Below are positions 36,164-43,569 of a stretch of 64,000 bases of DNA, piece by piece. A program made the position numbers and the translations under genes. Under the pieces are notes generated by a model. It ran no database searches, was not told where the DNA came from, and saw only the letters and a program-made list of their open reading frames with translations. This stretch comes from Neptunicoccus sediminis. Lineage in GTDB: Bacteria > Pseudomonadota > Alphaproteobacteria > Rhodobacterales > Rhodobacteraceae. Location of the stretch: the NCBI RefSeq assembly GCF_001719615.1, contig NZ_MDVX01000019.1, forward strand, positions 1 to 64,000. The letters run 5' to 3'. The stretch's first letter is position 1, and the number at the start of each line of letters is the position of its first letter.

Positions 36164-36193
36164 TTGACATCGTTGCATTTGCAACGATACAAT
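36164..36193 (+). promoter_or_regulatory. hmgA promoter with embedded palindromic operator
   Basis: TTGACA (36164-36169), 18-nt spacer, TACAAT (36188-36193). The spacer is almost entirely a perfect 9-2-9 palindrome: atcgttgca (36169-36177), tt, tgcaacgat (36180-36188). A bound MarR dimer would sit exactly between -35 and -10 and block polymerase. Confidence 0.8.
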
Positions 36194-36227
36194 AGCCTCA
36201 ATCGAATCCGCCCATGGGAGAGTTGAT

Positions 36228-37592
36228 ATGAACAAGCAGACACAGCCGAAGGGTTTTGTTCAGGCCGCATCCAATATCGGTGTGACCGAAGGGTACATGC
36301 CCGGCTTTGGCAATGATTTTGAAACCGAGGCTCTGCCAGGCGCTCTGCCTGTCGGACGCAACAGCCCGCAGCGGGTGGAATACGGTCTTTATGCAGAGCA
36401 GTTGAGCGGCTCGCCTTTCACCGCGCCTCACGCCACGCTGGAACGGTCTTGGATGTATCGCATCCGTCCGAGCGTAAAGCACGTCAGCCGGTTCAAAAAA
36501 GTAGATATGTCCTACTGGAAGACCGCGCCTCATGTGATCGACGATGTGATCTCTCTGGGTCAGTACCGCTGGGATCCGGTGCCGTTCAACGATGAGAAAC
36601 TGACCTTTGTCACCGGTATGCGGACCATGACTACCGCAGGGGATGTGGGCACGCAGGTCGGCATGGCAAGCCATGTTTATCTGGCCAATACGGATATGGA
36701 AGATGACTATTTCTATTCCGCTGATTCCGAGCTTCTGGTGGTGCCACAAGACGGTCGCCTGAAGATTTTCACCGAGTTTGGCATCATTGATCTGGAGCCG
36801 CTGGAAATCTGTGTGCTGCCGCGCGGGATGGTGTTCAAGGTGACGCTGCCGGACGGACAGGCACGGGGGTTTGTCTGTGAAAACTACGGTGCGAAATTCA
36901 CCCTGCCGCACCGGGGGCCGATCGGGGCGAACTGTCTGGCGAATCCGCGCGACTTCAAAACGCCTGTCGCGGCCTTTGAGGAAAAAGAAACGCCCTGCCG
37001 CGTGACCGTGAAATGGTGCGGCCAGTTCCACACCTGCGAAATCGGTCACTCACCGCTGGATGTGGTGGCATGGCACGGTAACTACGCGCCTTACAAATAC
37101 GATCTGCGCACCTATGCGACTATCGGTTCGATCAGCTTTGATCACCCTGATCCGTCGATCTTTACCGTGTTGACCGCGCCGACCGCCGAAGAAGGCACTG
37201 CGAATATCGACTTCGTGATCTTCCCCGAACGCTGGCTGGCCAATGAGAACACCTTCCGTCCGCCGTGGTATCACAAGAACATCATGTCCGAGTTGATGGG
37301 CAATGTGTACGGTGTCTATGATGCGAAACCCAAAGGGTTTATCCCGGGCGGGATCAGTCTACATAACTGCATGCTGCCTCACGGGCCGGACAACAACGCG
37401 TTTGAACATGCCACCAAGGAAAGCTGGGATCCAGTCAAGCTGACAAATACAATGTCCTTCATGTTTGAAACCCGCTTCCCGCAACAACTGACCCGCTTTG
37501 CCGCAGATGAAGCGCCGTTGCAGGATGATTACGTAGACTGTTGGGACGGGCTGGAGAAAAAATTTGACGGCACGCCCGGTCTGAAGGATTGA
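36228..37592 (+). CDS. hmgA: Homogentisate 1,2-dioxygenase
   Basis: 454 aa, ring-opening step from homogentisate to maleylacetoacetate. N-terminus [20 protein letters not shown]. The iron ligands lie in [15 protein letters not shown] (His and Glu) and [12 protein letters not shown] (His). GGGAGAG precedes ATG 36228. First gene of the plus-strand catabolic unit, under the MarR-controlled promoter. Confidence 0.96.
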   Translation: MNKQTQPKGFVQAASNIGVTEGYMPGFGNDFETEALPGALPVGRNSPQRVEYGLYAEQLSGSPFTAPHATLERSWMYRIRPSVKHVSRFKKVDMSYWKTAPHVIDDVISLGQYRWDPVPFNDEKLTFVTGMRTMTTAGDVGTQVGMASHVYLANTDMEDDYFYSADSELLVVPQDGRLKIFTEFGIIDLEPLEICVLPRGMVFKVTLPDGQARGFVCENYGAKFTLPHRGPIGANCLANPRDFKTPVAAFEEKETPCRVTVKWCGQFHTCEIGHSPLDVVAWHGNYAPYKYDLRTYATIGSISFDHPDPSIFTVLTAPTAEEGTANIDFVIFPERWLANENTFRPPWYHKNIMSELMGNVYGVYDAKPKGFIPGGISLHNCMLPHGPDNNAFEHATKESWDPVKLTNTMSFMFETRFPQQLTRFAADEAPLQDDYVDCWDGLEKKFDGTPGLKD

Positions 37593-37735
37593 GCCTGCAC
37601 CTACAGGGTCTGATCGGTGCTGCCGGTCTGTTGTGCCTTGTGGCAGGCGTCGTCTGGTGTATCGGCTGGATGCAGCAGCGATCAAGAAACGATGCGAAGG
37701 GCGGCTCTGACACGGATGCCGCCTCGCAAGACTGA
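37589..37735 (+). CDS. Possible 48-aa single-pass membrane microprotein
   Basis: An open frame from TTG 37589, overlapping the hmgA stop, to TGA 37733-37735. After MSLHLQG it has one hydrophobic helix, [20 protein letters not shown], then a polar tail rich in Arg, Asp and Ser. The hydrophobic-then-charged layout and coupling to the hmgA stop suggest a real gene, perhaps an inner membrane partner. The TTG start has no spaced ribosome-binding site, so it depends on re-initiation. fahA begins 42 nt later. Confidence 0.45.
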   Translation: MSLHLQGLIGAAGLLCLVAGVVWCIGWMQQRSRNDAKGGSDTDAASQD

Positions 37736-37777
37736 ACAAGCGGCCCTCTCAGGCTGCAAAATGGAAGGAAGAGAACC

Positions 37778-39049
37778 TTGGGTTTGAAGAAAAGTTGGGT
37801 AGAGTCTGCGAACTCTGCCGAGAGCCAGTTTCCCCTGAACAACCTGCCTTATGGCGTTTATCTGGATGAGGACGGTGTCGGCAGCCCCTGTGTGGCTATT
37901 GGCGACATGATTGTTGATCTGGGCGTTCTGGAAGACGAAGGCGTGATTAATGCAGGTGGTGAAGACCCTGTGTTTGACGTGCCGTTCCTGAATGAATTCA
38001 TGGATCTTGGCTCTGACGCGTGGAAATCCGTGCGGGCGCGCCTGACGGATCTGCTGGCTGAAGGCGGTGACGATGCGCTGTCGGGCAACGAAGACCTGCG
38101 CAACGCGGCCATGATCGCCCAAAGCGATGTGGAAATGGGCATGCCCTTTGTTGTTGGCGAATACACAGACTTTTATGCAGGCCGCAATCACGCCCAGAAC
38201 GTGGGCGAGATGTTCCGTGGCAAGGAAAATGCCCTGCCGCCGAACTGGTTGCACATCCCGATCGGCTATAACGGTCGCGCCAGCACAGTGGTTGTGTCAG
38301 GCACCGATTTTCACCGTCCGAACGGCCAGTTGAAAGGCCCGAATGACACGGTTCCTTCCTTTGGTCCGTGCAAGCGGCTTGATATTGAACTGGAAATGGG
38401 CGCGGTTGTGGGATCCGGCAACAAGATGGGCCAGCCTGTCAGCGTGGCCGAAGCCGACGAGATGATCTTTGGCTATGTATTGTTGAACGACTGGTCCGCA
38501 CGGGACATTCAGGCGTGGGAATACCAGCCGCTCGGCCCGTTTCAGGCCAAGGTTTTCGCCACCACGATCAGCCCTTGGGTTGTGACCAAAGAAGCGCTGG
38601 AACCGTTCCGCTGCAACACGCCAGAGCGTGAATTCGAGCTGCTGCCTTACCTGCAAGAGCCCGGCCCGATGCTGTACAACATTGACCTGGAAGTGGCCCT
38701 TGCCCCTGAGAACAAGGACGAGACTGTCATTTCGCGCACCAATTACAACGAGATGTATTACTCCTCGGCGCAGCAACTGGCACACCATGCCAGCGGCGGC
38801 TGTGAGATGGGTGCAGGTGACTTGCTGGGGTCCGGTACGATTTCAGGTGTGGAAAAGCACCAGCGCGGCGCGTTGCTGGAAATCACTTGGGCGGGCGCTG
38901 ATCCGATCACGCTCGACAGTGGCGAGACCCGCACCTTCCTTGAGGACGGCGACACAGTGACCCTGCGCGGTGCGGCCAAGGGTGACGGTTTCACCATCGG
39001 CTTTGGCGACTGCGCCGGCACCATCCTGCCAGCGGTGAAATTCCCGTAA
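37778..39049 (+). CDS. fahA: Fumarylacetoacetase
   Basis: 423 aa from TTG 37778 (MGLKKSWVESANSAESQFPL), with GGAAGGAAG upstream. Hydrolyses fumarylacetoacetate to fumarate and acetoacetate. Family motifs: EYTDFYAGRNHAQNVGEMFR with the metal-ligand Asp, NWLHIPIGYNGRASTVVVSG, and LLNDWSARDIQAWEYQPLGP with the metal/Lys region. Last step of the pathway. A terminator follows. Confidence 0.95.
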   Translation: MGLKKSWVESANSAESQFPLNNLPYGVYLDEDGVGSPCVAIGDMIVDLGVLEDEGVINAGGEDPVFDVPFLNEFMDLGSDAWKSVRARLTDLLAEGGDDALSGNEDLRNAAMIAQSDVEMGMPFVVGEYTDFYAGRNHAQNVGEMFRGKENALPPNWLHIPIGYNGRASTVVVSGTDFHRPNGQLKGPNDTVPSFGPCKRLDIELEMGAVVGSGNKMGQPVSVAEADEMIFGYVLLNDWSARDIQAWEYQPLGPFQAKVFATTISPWVVTKEALEPFRCNTPEREFELLPYLQEPGPMLYNIDLEVALAPENKDETVISRTNYNEMYYSSAQQLAHHASGGCEMGAGDLLGSGTISGVEKHQRGALLEITWAGADPITLDSGETRTFLEDGDTVTLRGAAKGDGFTIGFGDCAGTILPAVKFP

Positions 39050-39056
39050 GGCAGTG

Positions 39057-39081
39057 CGGCGCCCTGAAAGGGCGCCGTTTT
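39057..39081 (+). terminator. Intrinsic terminator after fahA
   Basis: cggcgccct (39057-39065), GAA loop, agggcgccg (39069-39077), then TTTT. Confidence 0.8.
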
Positions 39082-39104
39082 GAGTATTTCAGGAACATTG
39101 AAGC
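39079..39104 (+). repeat. TTTGAGTATTT...GAACATTGAAGC repeat, copy B
   Basis: 26 nt, 23 identical to copy A at 20674-20699; again placed directly on the T tail of a terminator and about 40 nt before the next gene. Confidence 0.7.
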
Positions 39105-39141
39105 CATCAGGCTTCGCGACAGTACACGTAAGGACATAACA

Positions 39142-40092
39142 ATGGCTAAGGCATTCGCATCGCAAGGCGATACGGCAGAAAAGAAGATCAGCTTCACCGA
39201 AGTAGGTAAGGATCTTTGGGCGTTCACCGCCGAGGGCGATCCGAACTCCGGTGTGATTATCGGCGACGACTCGGTCATGATCGTAGAGGCGCAGGCCACA
39301 CCCCGTCTGGCCAATATGGTCATCGACAAGGTGCGTGAGATCACCGACAAGCCGATCTCTCATGTTGTTCTGACCCACTATCACGCGGTACGCGTATTGG
39401 GTGCTTCCGCATTTAACGCGGATCAGATCATTATGTCTGACGTGGCCCGTGGTATGGTTATGGAGCGGGGTCAGGAAGACTGGGATTCCGAATTCCAACG
39501 TTTCCCGCGCCTGTTTGAAGGCCATGAAAGCATTCCGGGTCTGACCTATCCGACCACGACTTTCAGCGATTCCATGACCGTTTACCTTGGTAACCGTAAG
39601 GTAGAGATCAAACAGATCGGCCGTGCGCATACCGCAGGCGACAGCGTTATCTGGGTGCCGGACGAGCAGGTTATGTTCACCGGTGACATCGTGGAAAAAC
39701 ACTCTGCCTGTTATTGTGGCGACGGCTATTTTGGCGACTGGGGCAACACGCTCGACAACGTCAAAGCCTATGATCCGCAGTCTATTGCACCGGGGCGCGG
39801 GGACGCGCTGGTTGGCCGTGAAGCCGTGGATGAAGCCATCGAGCTGACCCGCGATTTCGTCAACAGCACCTATAAGCCGGTTGCACAGGTTGCCGCGCGG
39901 AACGGTACGCTCAAAGATGCTTGGGATGCCTGCCGCGAGGTTTGCGACCCGAAATTCAAGGACTATGCCATTTACGAGCATTGCCTGCCCTTCAACGTTG
40001 CCCGCGCCTATGACGAAGCGCGCGGCATCGCGCATCCGCGCATCTGGACCGCACAACGCGATCTGGAGATGTGGGAGGCGCTGCAAGGCTAA
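39142..40092 (+). CDS. Metallo-beta-lactamase-fold protein with altered metal motif
   Basis: 316 aa (MAKAFASQGDTAEKKISFTE). It has the MBL layout: DDSVMIVEAQATP, HVVLTHYHAVRVLGASAFN in place of HxHxDH, IGRAHTAGDSVIW and FTGDIVEKHSACYCGDG. In the first box the Asp and third His are Val and Arg (HYHAVR), so one of the two usual zinc sites should be missing. It lies in the homogentisate cluster; role unknown, possibly a thioester or lactone hydrolase that clears a by-product. Confidence 0.8.
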   Translation: MAKAFASQGDTAEKKISFTEVGKDLWAFTAEGDPNSGVIIGDDSVMIVEAQATPRLANMVIDKVREITDKPISHVVLTHYHAVRVLGASAFNADQIIMSDVARGMVMERGQEDWDSEFQRFPRLFEGHESIPGLTYPTTTFSDSMTVYLGNRKVEIKQIGRAHTAGDSVIWVPDEQVMFTGDIVEKHSACYCGDGYFGDWGNTLDNVKAYDPQSIAPGRGDALVGREAVDEAIELTRDFVNSTYKPVAQVAARNGTLKDAWDACREVCDPKFKDYAIYEHCLPFNVARAYDEARGIAHPRIWTAQRDLEMWEALQG

Positions 40093-40107
40093 TCACAGGA
40101 GGACGAT

Positions 40108-40392
40108 ATGCCACCACTCAACACTGCAATACTGACCTTGATGGGCATCGTTTTTGCCGTTTGGGTATTCCTGATGTTCCGGATGCTCGGGCGGCTGACA
40201 CGCCAGTCCGTGCGGGAGCATGATCGCACAGGTGGTGGCTTTTCCGTCTGGATGGGCCATATCTTTCGCGCATTCGGCGGGTTCTTCAGTGACCCGTCGG
40301 TCGCAACAGAACGGCGCCAGTTGATCTGGGTGACAATCCTTTTGATGCTGGTGGTTCTGGCCCAACCCTTTGTATTGGTGCCGCGCGGGTGA
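40108..40392 (+). CDS. Small two-TM membrane protein
   Basis: 94 aa (MPPLNTAILTLMGIVFAVWV). TM segments at about 7-26 and 71-90, separated by a basic/aromatic loop. Excellent AGGAGG upstream. No family recognised. Between the MBL gene and dinB-like gene, with stop overlapping the next start (GTGA), so it is part of the cluster. Confidence 0.75.
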   Translation: MPPLNTAILTLMGIVFAVWVFLMFRMLGRLTRQSVREHDRTGGGFSVWMGHIFRAFGGFFSDPSVATERRQLIWVTILLMLVVLAQPFVLVPRG

Positions 40393-40904
40393 CAGAACAT
40401 TTCGTAAAGATGGCCCAGAACAACGCATGGGCGAACGGGGTGCTTTACGATGCCTGTTCTGCCCTGTCGGAACCTGCGCTTTGGGCGGCGCGTCCGGGGT
40501 TTTTCGGCTCTGTCGGGCGCACGCTCAACCATATTTACGAGGTAGATCTCTATTACCTTGATGCTTTGGAGCAGGGGGGCAAGGGGCGTGCTGTTTATGA
40601 CCGCGAGGATTTCGTCACCCTGCCACCACTGCAACAGGCGCAGGCCGGCGTGGACGCGCGGTTCATTGCATTTGCGCAAGGGCTTGCATCCGAAGACCTG
40701 CTCAGTACGCGGATGACGGAACGCCCCGACGGACCGCAGGAGGAGCGGGTGGACTGGCTGTTCCTGCATCTGGTGCAACATCAGCTGCACCACCGAGGGC
40801 AGGTGCATTGCATGCTTAGCGCGGCGGGGATTGCTCCGCCGCAATTGGACGATTTTTATCTGGAGTTTGGTCGCGTGCAGAGTGCCGCGCCCTATTGGGA
40901 GTGA
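40389..40904 (+). CDS. DinB/YfiT-family protein
   Basis: 171 aa from GTG 40389, which overlaps the previous stop. Four-helix bundle with the three metal-binding His: LNHIYEVDLYYLDAL (first) and HLVQHQLHHRGQVH (second and third). The superfamily contains thiol-dependent transferases and mycothiol-dependent maleylpyruvate isomerase, which would fit an aromatic ring-cleavage cluster; DNA damage roles are also known. Function here is inference only. Confidence 0.85.
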   Translation: MTEHFVKMAQNNAWANGVLYDACSALSEPALWAARPGFFGSVGRTLNHIYEVDLYYLDALEQGGKGRAVYDREDFVTLPPLQQAQAGVDARFIAFAQGLASEDLLSTRMTERPDGPQEERVDWLFLHLVQHQLHHRGQVHCMLSAAGIAPPQLDDFYLEFGRVQSAAPYWE

Positions 40905-40907
40905 CCC

Positions 40908-42506
40908 ATGGTTGATGTAAGATATGAAACAGCGTTCACGCTGTACCCTTATGCACGGTCTGCGGATCAGGATGCTGAAAACCCCGCACGCCACCCTGTG
41001 GTGATTGTCGGCGGTGGCCCTGTCGGAATGGGAATGGCGCTGGAACTGGGACTGAAAGACGTGCCTTGCGTGGTTCTGGATGACCACGACGGGGTCGGTG
41101 TCGGCAGCCGTGCCATCTGCTTTGCCAAACGCACGCTGGAAATTTGTGACCGTATGGGTGCCGCCGATCCGATGGTGGATTTGGGCGTCGTGTGGAACGT
41201 GGGCCGTGTCTTTCGTGACGAACGGCAGATTTACGATTTTAACCTGCTGCCCGAAGAAGGCCACAAGCGCCCCGCTTTCATCAACCTGCAACAGCCCTAT
41301 TTCGAGAAGTTTCTGGTCGAACGCATCCGCGCGGTACAGGCCGAAGGCGCGCCGATCGAAATTCGTGGCAAGAACCGTGTGCTCTCGGTCGAATCCCACG
41401 AGGATCATGTGGTGCTGGAGGTGGACACACCGGAAGGCCCGTACCGTATGGAAGCGGACTATATGGTGGCTTGTGACGGTGCGCGTTCCCCCGTGCGCAC
41501 CATGCTGGGGCATGATTTCACAGGGCGCGTGTTTGAAGACAACTTCCTGATTTGCGATGTGAAAATGACTGCGGATTTCCCCACCGAGCGCTGGTTCTGG
41601 TTCGATCCGCCCTTTAACCGCGGCCAGTCTGTGCTGCTGCACAAACAGCCCGACGACATCTGGCGCATCGACTTCCAGCTTGGCTGGGACATTGACCGCA
41701 AGGCGGTGGTGCAGCCGGAATATTACATGCCAAAGGTGCAGGCGATGTTGGGCGAGGGTGTAGAGTTTGAACCGGAATGGGTCAGCGTCTACACCTTCCA
41801 GTGCATGAGCATGGACGAGTACCGCCACGGCCGCGTCTTCTTTGCCGGAGACAGCGCCCATCAGGTGTCCCCCTTCGGTGCACGGGGCTGTAACGGCGGC
41901 ATTCAGGACGTGGACAATCTGGGCTGGAAACTGGCCGCAGTGATCAAGGGCGAGGCAGGGGAACGCCTGCTCGACACCTATCAGGAAGAGCGAAAGCACG
42001 GGGCGGATGAGAACATCCTGAACTCCAGCCGCACGACTGATTTCATGACGCCCAAGACGGAGATCGCGAAACTGTTCCGCGAAAGCGTGCTGGATCTGGT
42101 GGAGCACACCGATGCCATGCGCCCGCTGGTGAATTCCGGTCGTCTGTCGATGCCCTGTGTCTATGACGGATCGTCCCTGAACGGGGCCGATGACGCAAGC
42201 CTGCCACAACGGACCCGTGTGGGGGCAACACTGGCGGATGCGCCGACGGATCAGGGCTGGCTGATTGACCGGATTGGCGGACGGTTCCAACTGTTCACCG
42301 TAAATTCGGATTTCAAACCCGACGGGCTCGACCTTGATCTAGTGGATGTGATTGTGGCGCCGGACGATTTGATTGCCGAACGTTATCTCGGCAGGGCTGA
42401 ACAGGCGGTCTATCTGGTCCGGCCCGATCAGGTGATTGCGGCCCGTTGGGTCAATCCGACAACCGCCGATGTATCTGCTGCTTTGAACACCGCAATGGGA
42501 GGGTAA
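40908..42506 (+). CDS. FAD-dependent aromatic-ring monooxygenase (class A)
   Basis: 532 aa. The FAD fold starts VVIVGGGPVGMGMALELGLK; DG motif ACDGARSPVRTML and the GD motif VFFAGDSAHQVSPFGARGCN are intact, followed by a thioredoxin-like C-terminal region as in PheA/MhpA-type hydroxylases. Its location in the homogentisate operon suggests hydroxylation of a phenolic acid feeding the pathway (e.g. a hydroxyphenylacetate), but the substrate is inferred. It starts 3 nt after the DinB gene. Confidence 0.85.
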   Translation: MVDVRYETAFTLYPYARSADQDAENPARHPVVIVGGGPVGMGMALELGLKDVPCVVLDDHDGVGVGSRAICFAKRTLEICDRMGAADPMVDLGVVWNVGRVFRDERQIYDFNLLPEEGHKRPAFINLQQPYFEKFLVERIRAVQAEGAPIEIRGKNRVLSVESHEDHVVLEVDTPEGPYRMEADYMVACDGARSPVRTMLGHDFTGRVFEDNFLICDVKMTADFPTERWFWFDPPFNRGQSVLLHKQPDDIWRIDFQLGWDIDRKAVVQPEYYMPKVQAMLGEGVEFEPEWVSVYTFQCMSMDEYRHGRVFFAGDSAHQVSPFGARGCNGGIQDVDNLGWKLAAVIKGEAGERLLDTYQEERKHGADENILNSSRTTDFMTPKTEIAKLFRESVLDLVEHTDAMRPLVNSGRLSMPCVYDGSSLNGADDASLPQRTRVGATLADAPTDQGWLIDRIGGRFQLFTVNSDFKPDGLDLDLVDVIVAPDDLIAERYLGRAEQAVYLVRPDQVIAARWVNPTTADVSAALNTAMGG

Positions 42507-42510
42507 ACCC

Positions 42511-42702
42511 GTGGACAAACTCTTTACGCCGAATATCGAAGATGCAGACGGGTTTTACGCCGAACTGCTGGCGGCCCACGAAGGGCTGAGCGAGGCCGAG
42601 AGCCATGCGCTGAACGCCCGCCTTGTGCTGCTGCTGAGCAATGTGGTCGGGGACCGCGCGATCCTCAGTCGCGCGTTCGAACTGGCCAAACAAGCCGGAT
42701 AA
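42511..42702 (+). CDS. DUF2783-type small protein
   Basis: 63 aa from GTG 42511 (MDKLFTPNIEDADGFYAELL), helical, with LSEAESHALNARLVLLLSNV matching the DUF2783 pattern as I recall it. Such proteins often accompany class A monooxygenase genes. It lies 4 nt after the monooxygenase; last gene of the operon. Confidence 0.7.
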   Translation: MDKLFTPNIEDADGFYAELLAAHEGLSEAESHALNARLVLLLSNVVGDRAILSRAFELAKQAG

Positions 42703-42710
42703 ACAAAAAA

Positions 42711-42741
42711 AACGCCCGCCGGATCCTCTCCGGCGGGCGTT
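42711..42741. terminator. Bidirectional terminator
   Basis: aacgcccgccgga (42711-42723) pairs perfectly with tccggcgggcgtt (42729-42741), 5-nt loop, with an A run before and a short T run after. Between the convergent operon end and the phosphatase gene. Confidence 0.9.
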
Positions 42742-42778
42742 TCTGTCTGTGCCTGACTGATCGATTCGGGCTGCGGAC

Positions 42779-43525
42779 CTATCCCTCGCGGTGGACTTCG
42801 GCGCGTCCATGCTCGGTCAACTCCCAAACACCGCTGTCATCCAGCACCACCGCCGAGAGCGTGTTGCCATAGGCCGCACCTGTGTCAATATTCAGGCGAT
42901 TGCCGTAGTGGGTGACGATCTCGACGGGCGTATGACCGTGTACCACCAGCTTTTCAAAGGGGCGGGTGTGGGCGTGGAACGGTGCGCGTATCCAGATCAG
43001 GTGATCCTCGATCTGGTCGGGAAGGGGGGTGTTCGGCTCTATCCCTGCATGGGCAAAATAGGCGCGGGGCGTGTCGTGAAACGCCGGCAGGTCGCGCAGA
43101 TAGTCGCGATGGGCGGCGGGCACTTTGGCACGGGCCTCTGCCAGAATTTCCTTTTCCTGCGTGTGATCAAATCCGCTGACGCCATAGCTTTCCAGCGTGG
43201 TCAGCCCGCCAAGACGAGGATGCAGCCACGTCAGGTCTTTGCGCAGGACCGGATCCTGTTCCATATGGTCCAGAAACAGCGTCATCATCCGGTCGTGATT
43301 GCCTTTCAGAACCACCCAAGGCTTGCCCTCTTGTTGGCCCGTCATCAGATGGTCGATCACCTGACGGCTGTTGAAACGCCGGTCCACCAGATCCCCGATA
43401 TGGATCACTTCATGGGGGCCGACGGTGTGGGTTGCGATGTCTTCGGCAATCCGGTCGTGTATCATCAGCATTTGGTCCAGATCGCCGTGAATATCACCGA
43501 TGGCATAAAGAACTGGATCGGACAT
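42779..43525 (-). CDS. Serine/threonine-type metallophosphatase
   Basis: 248 aa. PPP-family metal and catalytic motifs are all present: IGDIHGDLDQ, IGDLVDRRFNSR, LKGNHDRMM, FAHAGIEP and VHGHTP. Close to bacterial PrpA/ApaH-like protein phosphatases. Monocistronic, divergent from the beta-solenoid gene. Confidence 0.9.
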   Translation of the reverse strand: MSDPVLYAIGDIHGDLDQMLMIHDRIAEDIATHTVGPHEVIHIGDLVDRRFNSRQVIDHLMTGQQEGKPWVVLKGNHDRMMTLFLDHMEQDPVLRKDLTWLHPRLGGLTTLESYGVSGFDHTQEKEILAEARAKVPAAHRDYLRDLPAFHDTPRAYFAHAGIEPNTPLPDQIEDHLIWIRAPFHAHTRPFEKLVVHGHTPVEIVTHYGNRLNIDTGAAYGNTLSAVVLDDSGVWELTEHGRAEVHREG

Positions 43526-43569
43526 GGGCAGGGTTTCCTTAAGAGTAAAGCGCGTGTTAGCTGTTTCAT

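Noticed and set aside
40089-42290. 733-aa open frame on the minus strand
   Set aside because: It is the shadow of the DinB and monooxygenase genes, whose motifs are on the plus strand; the shadow is rich in His/Arg/Gln and lacks domains.
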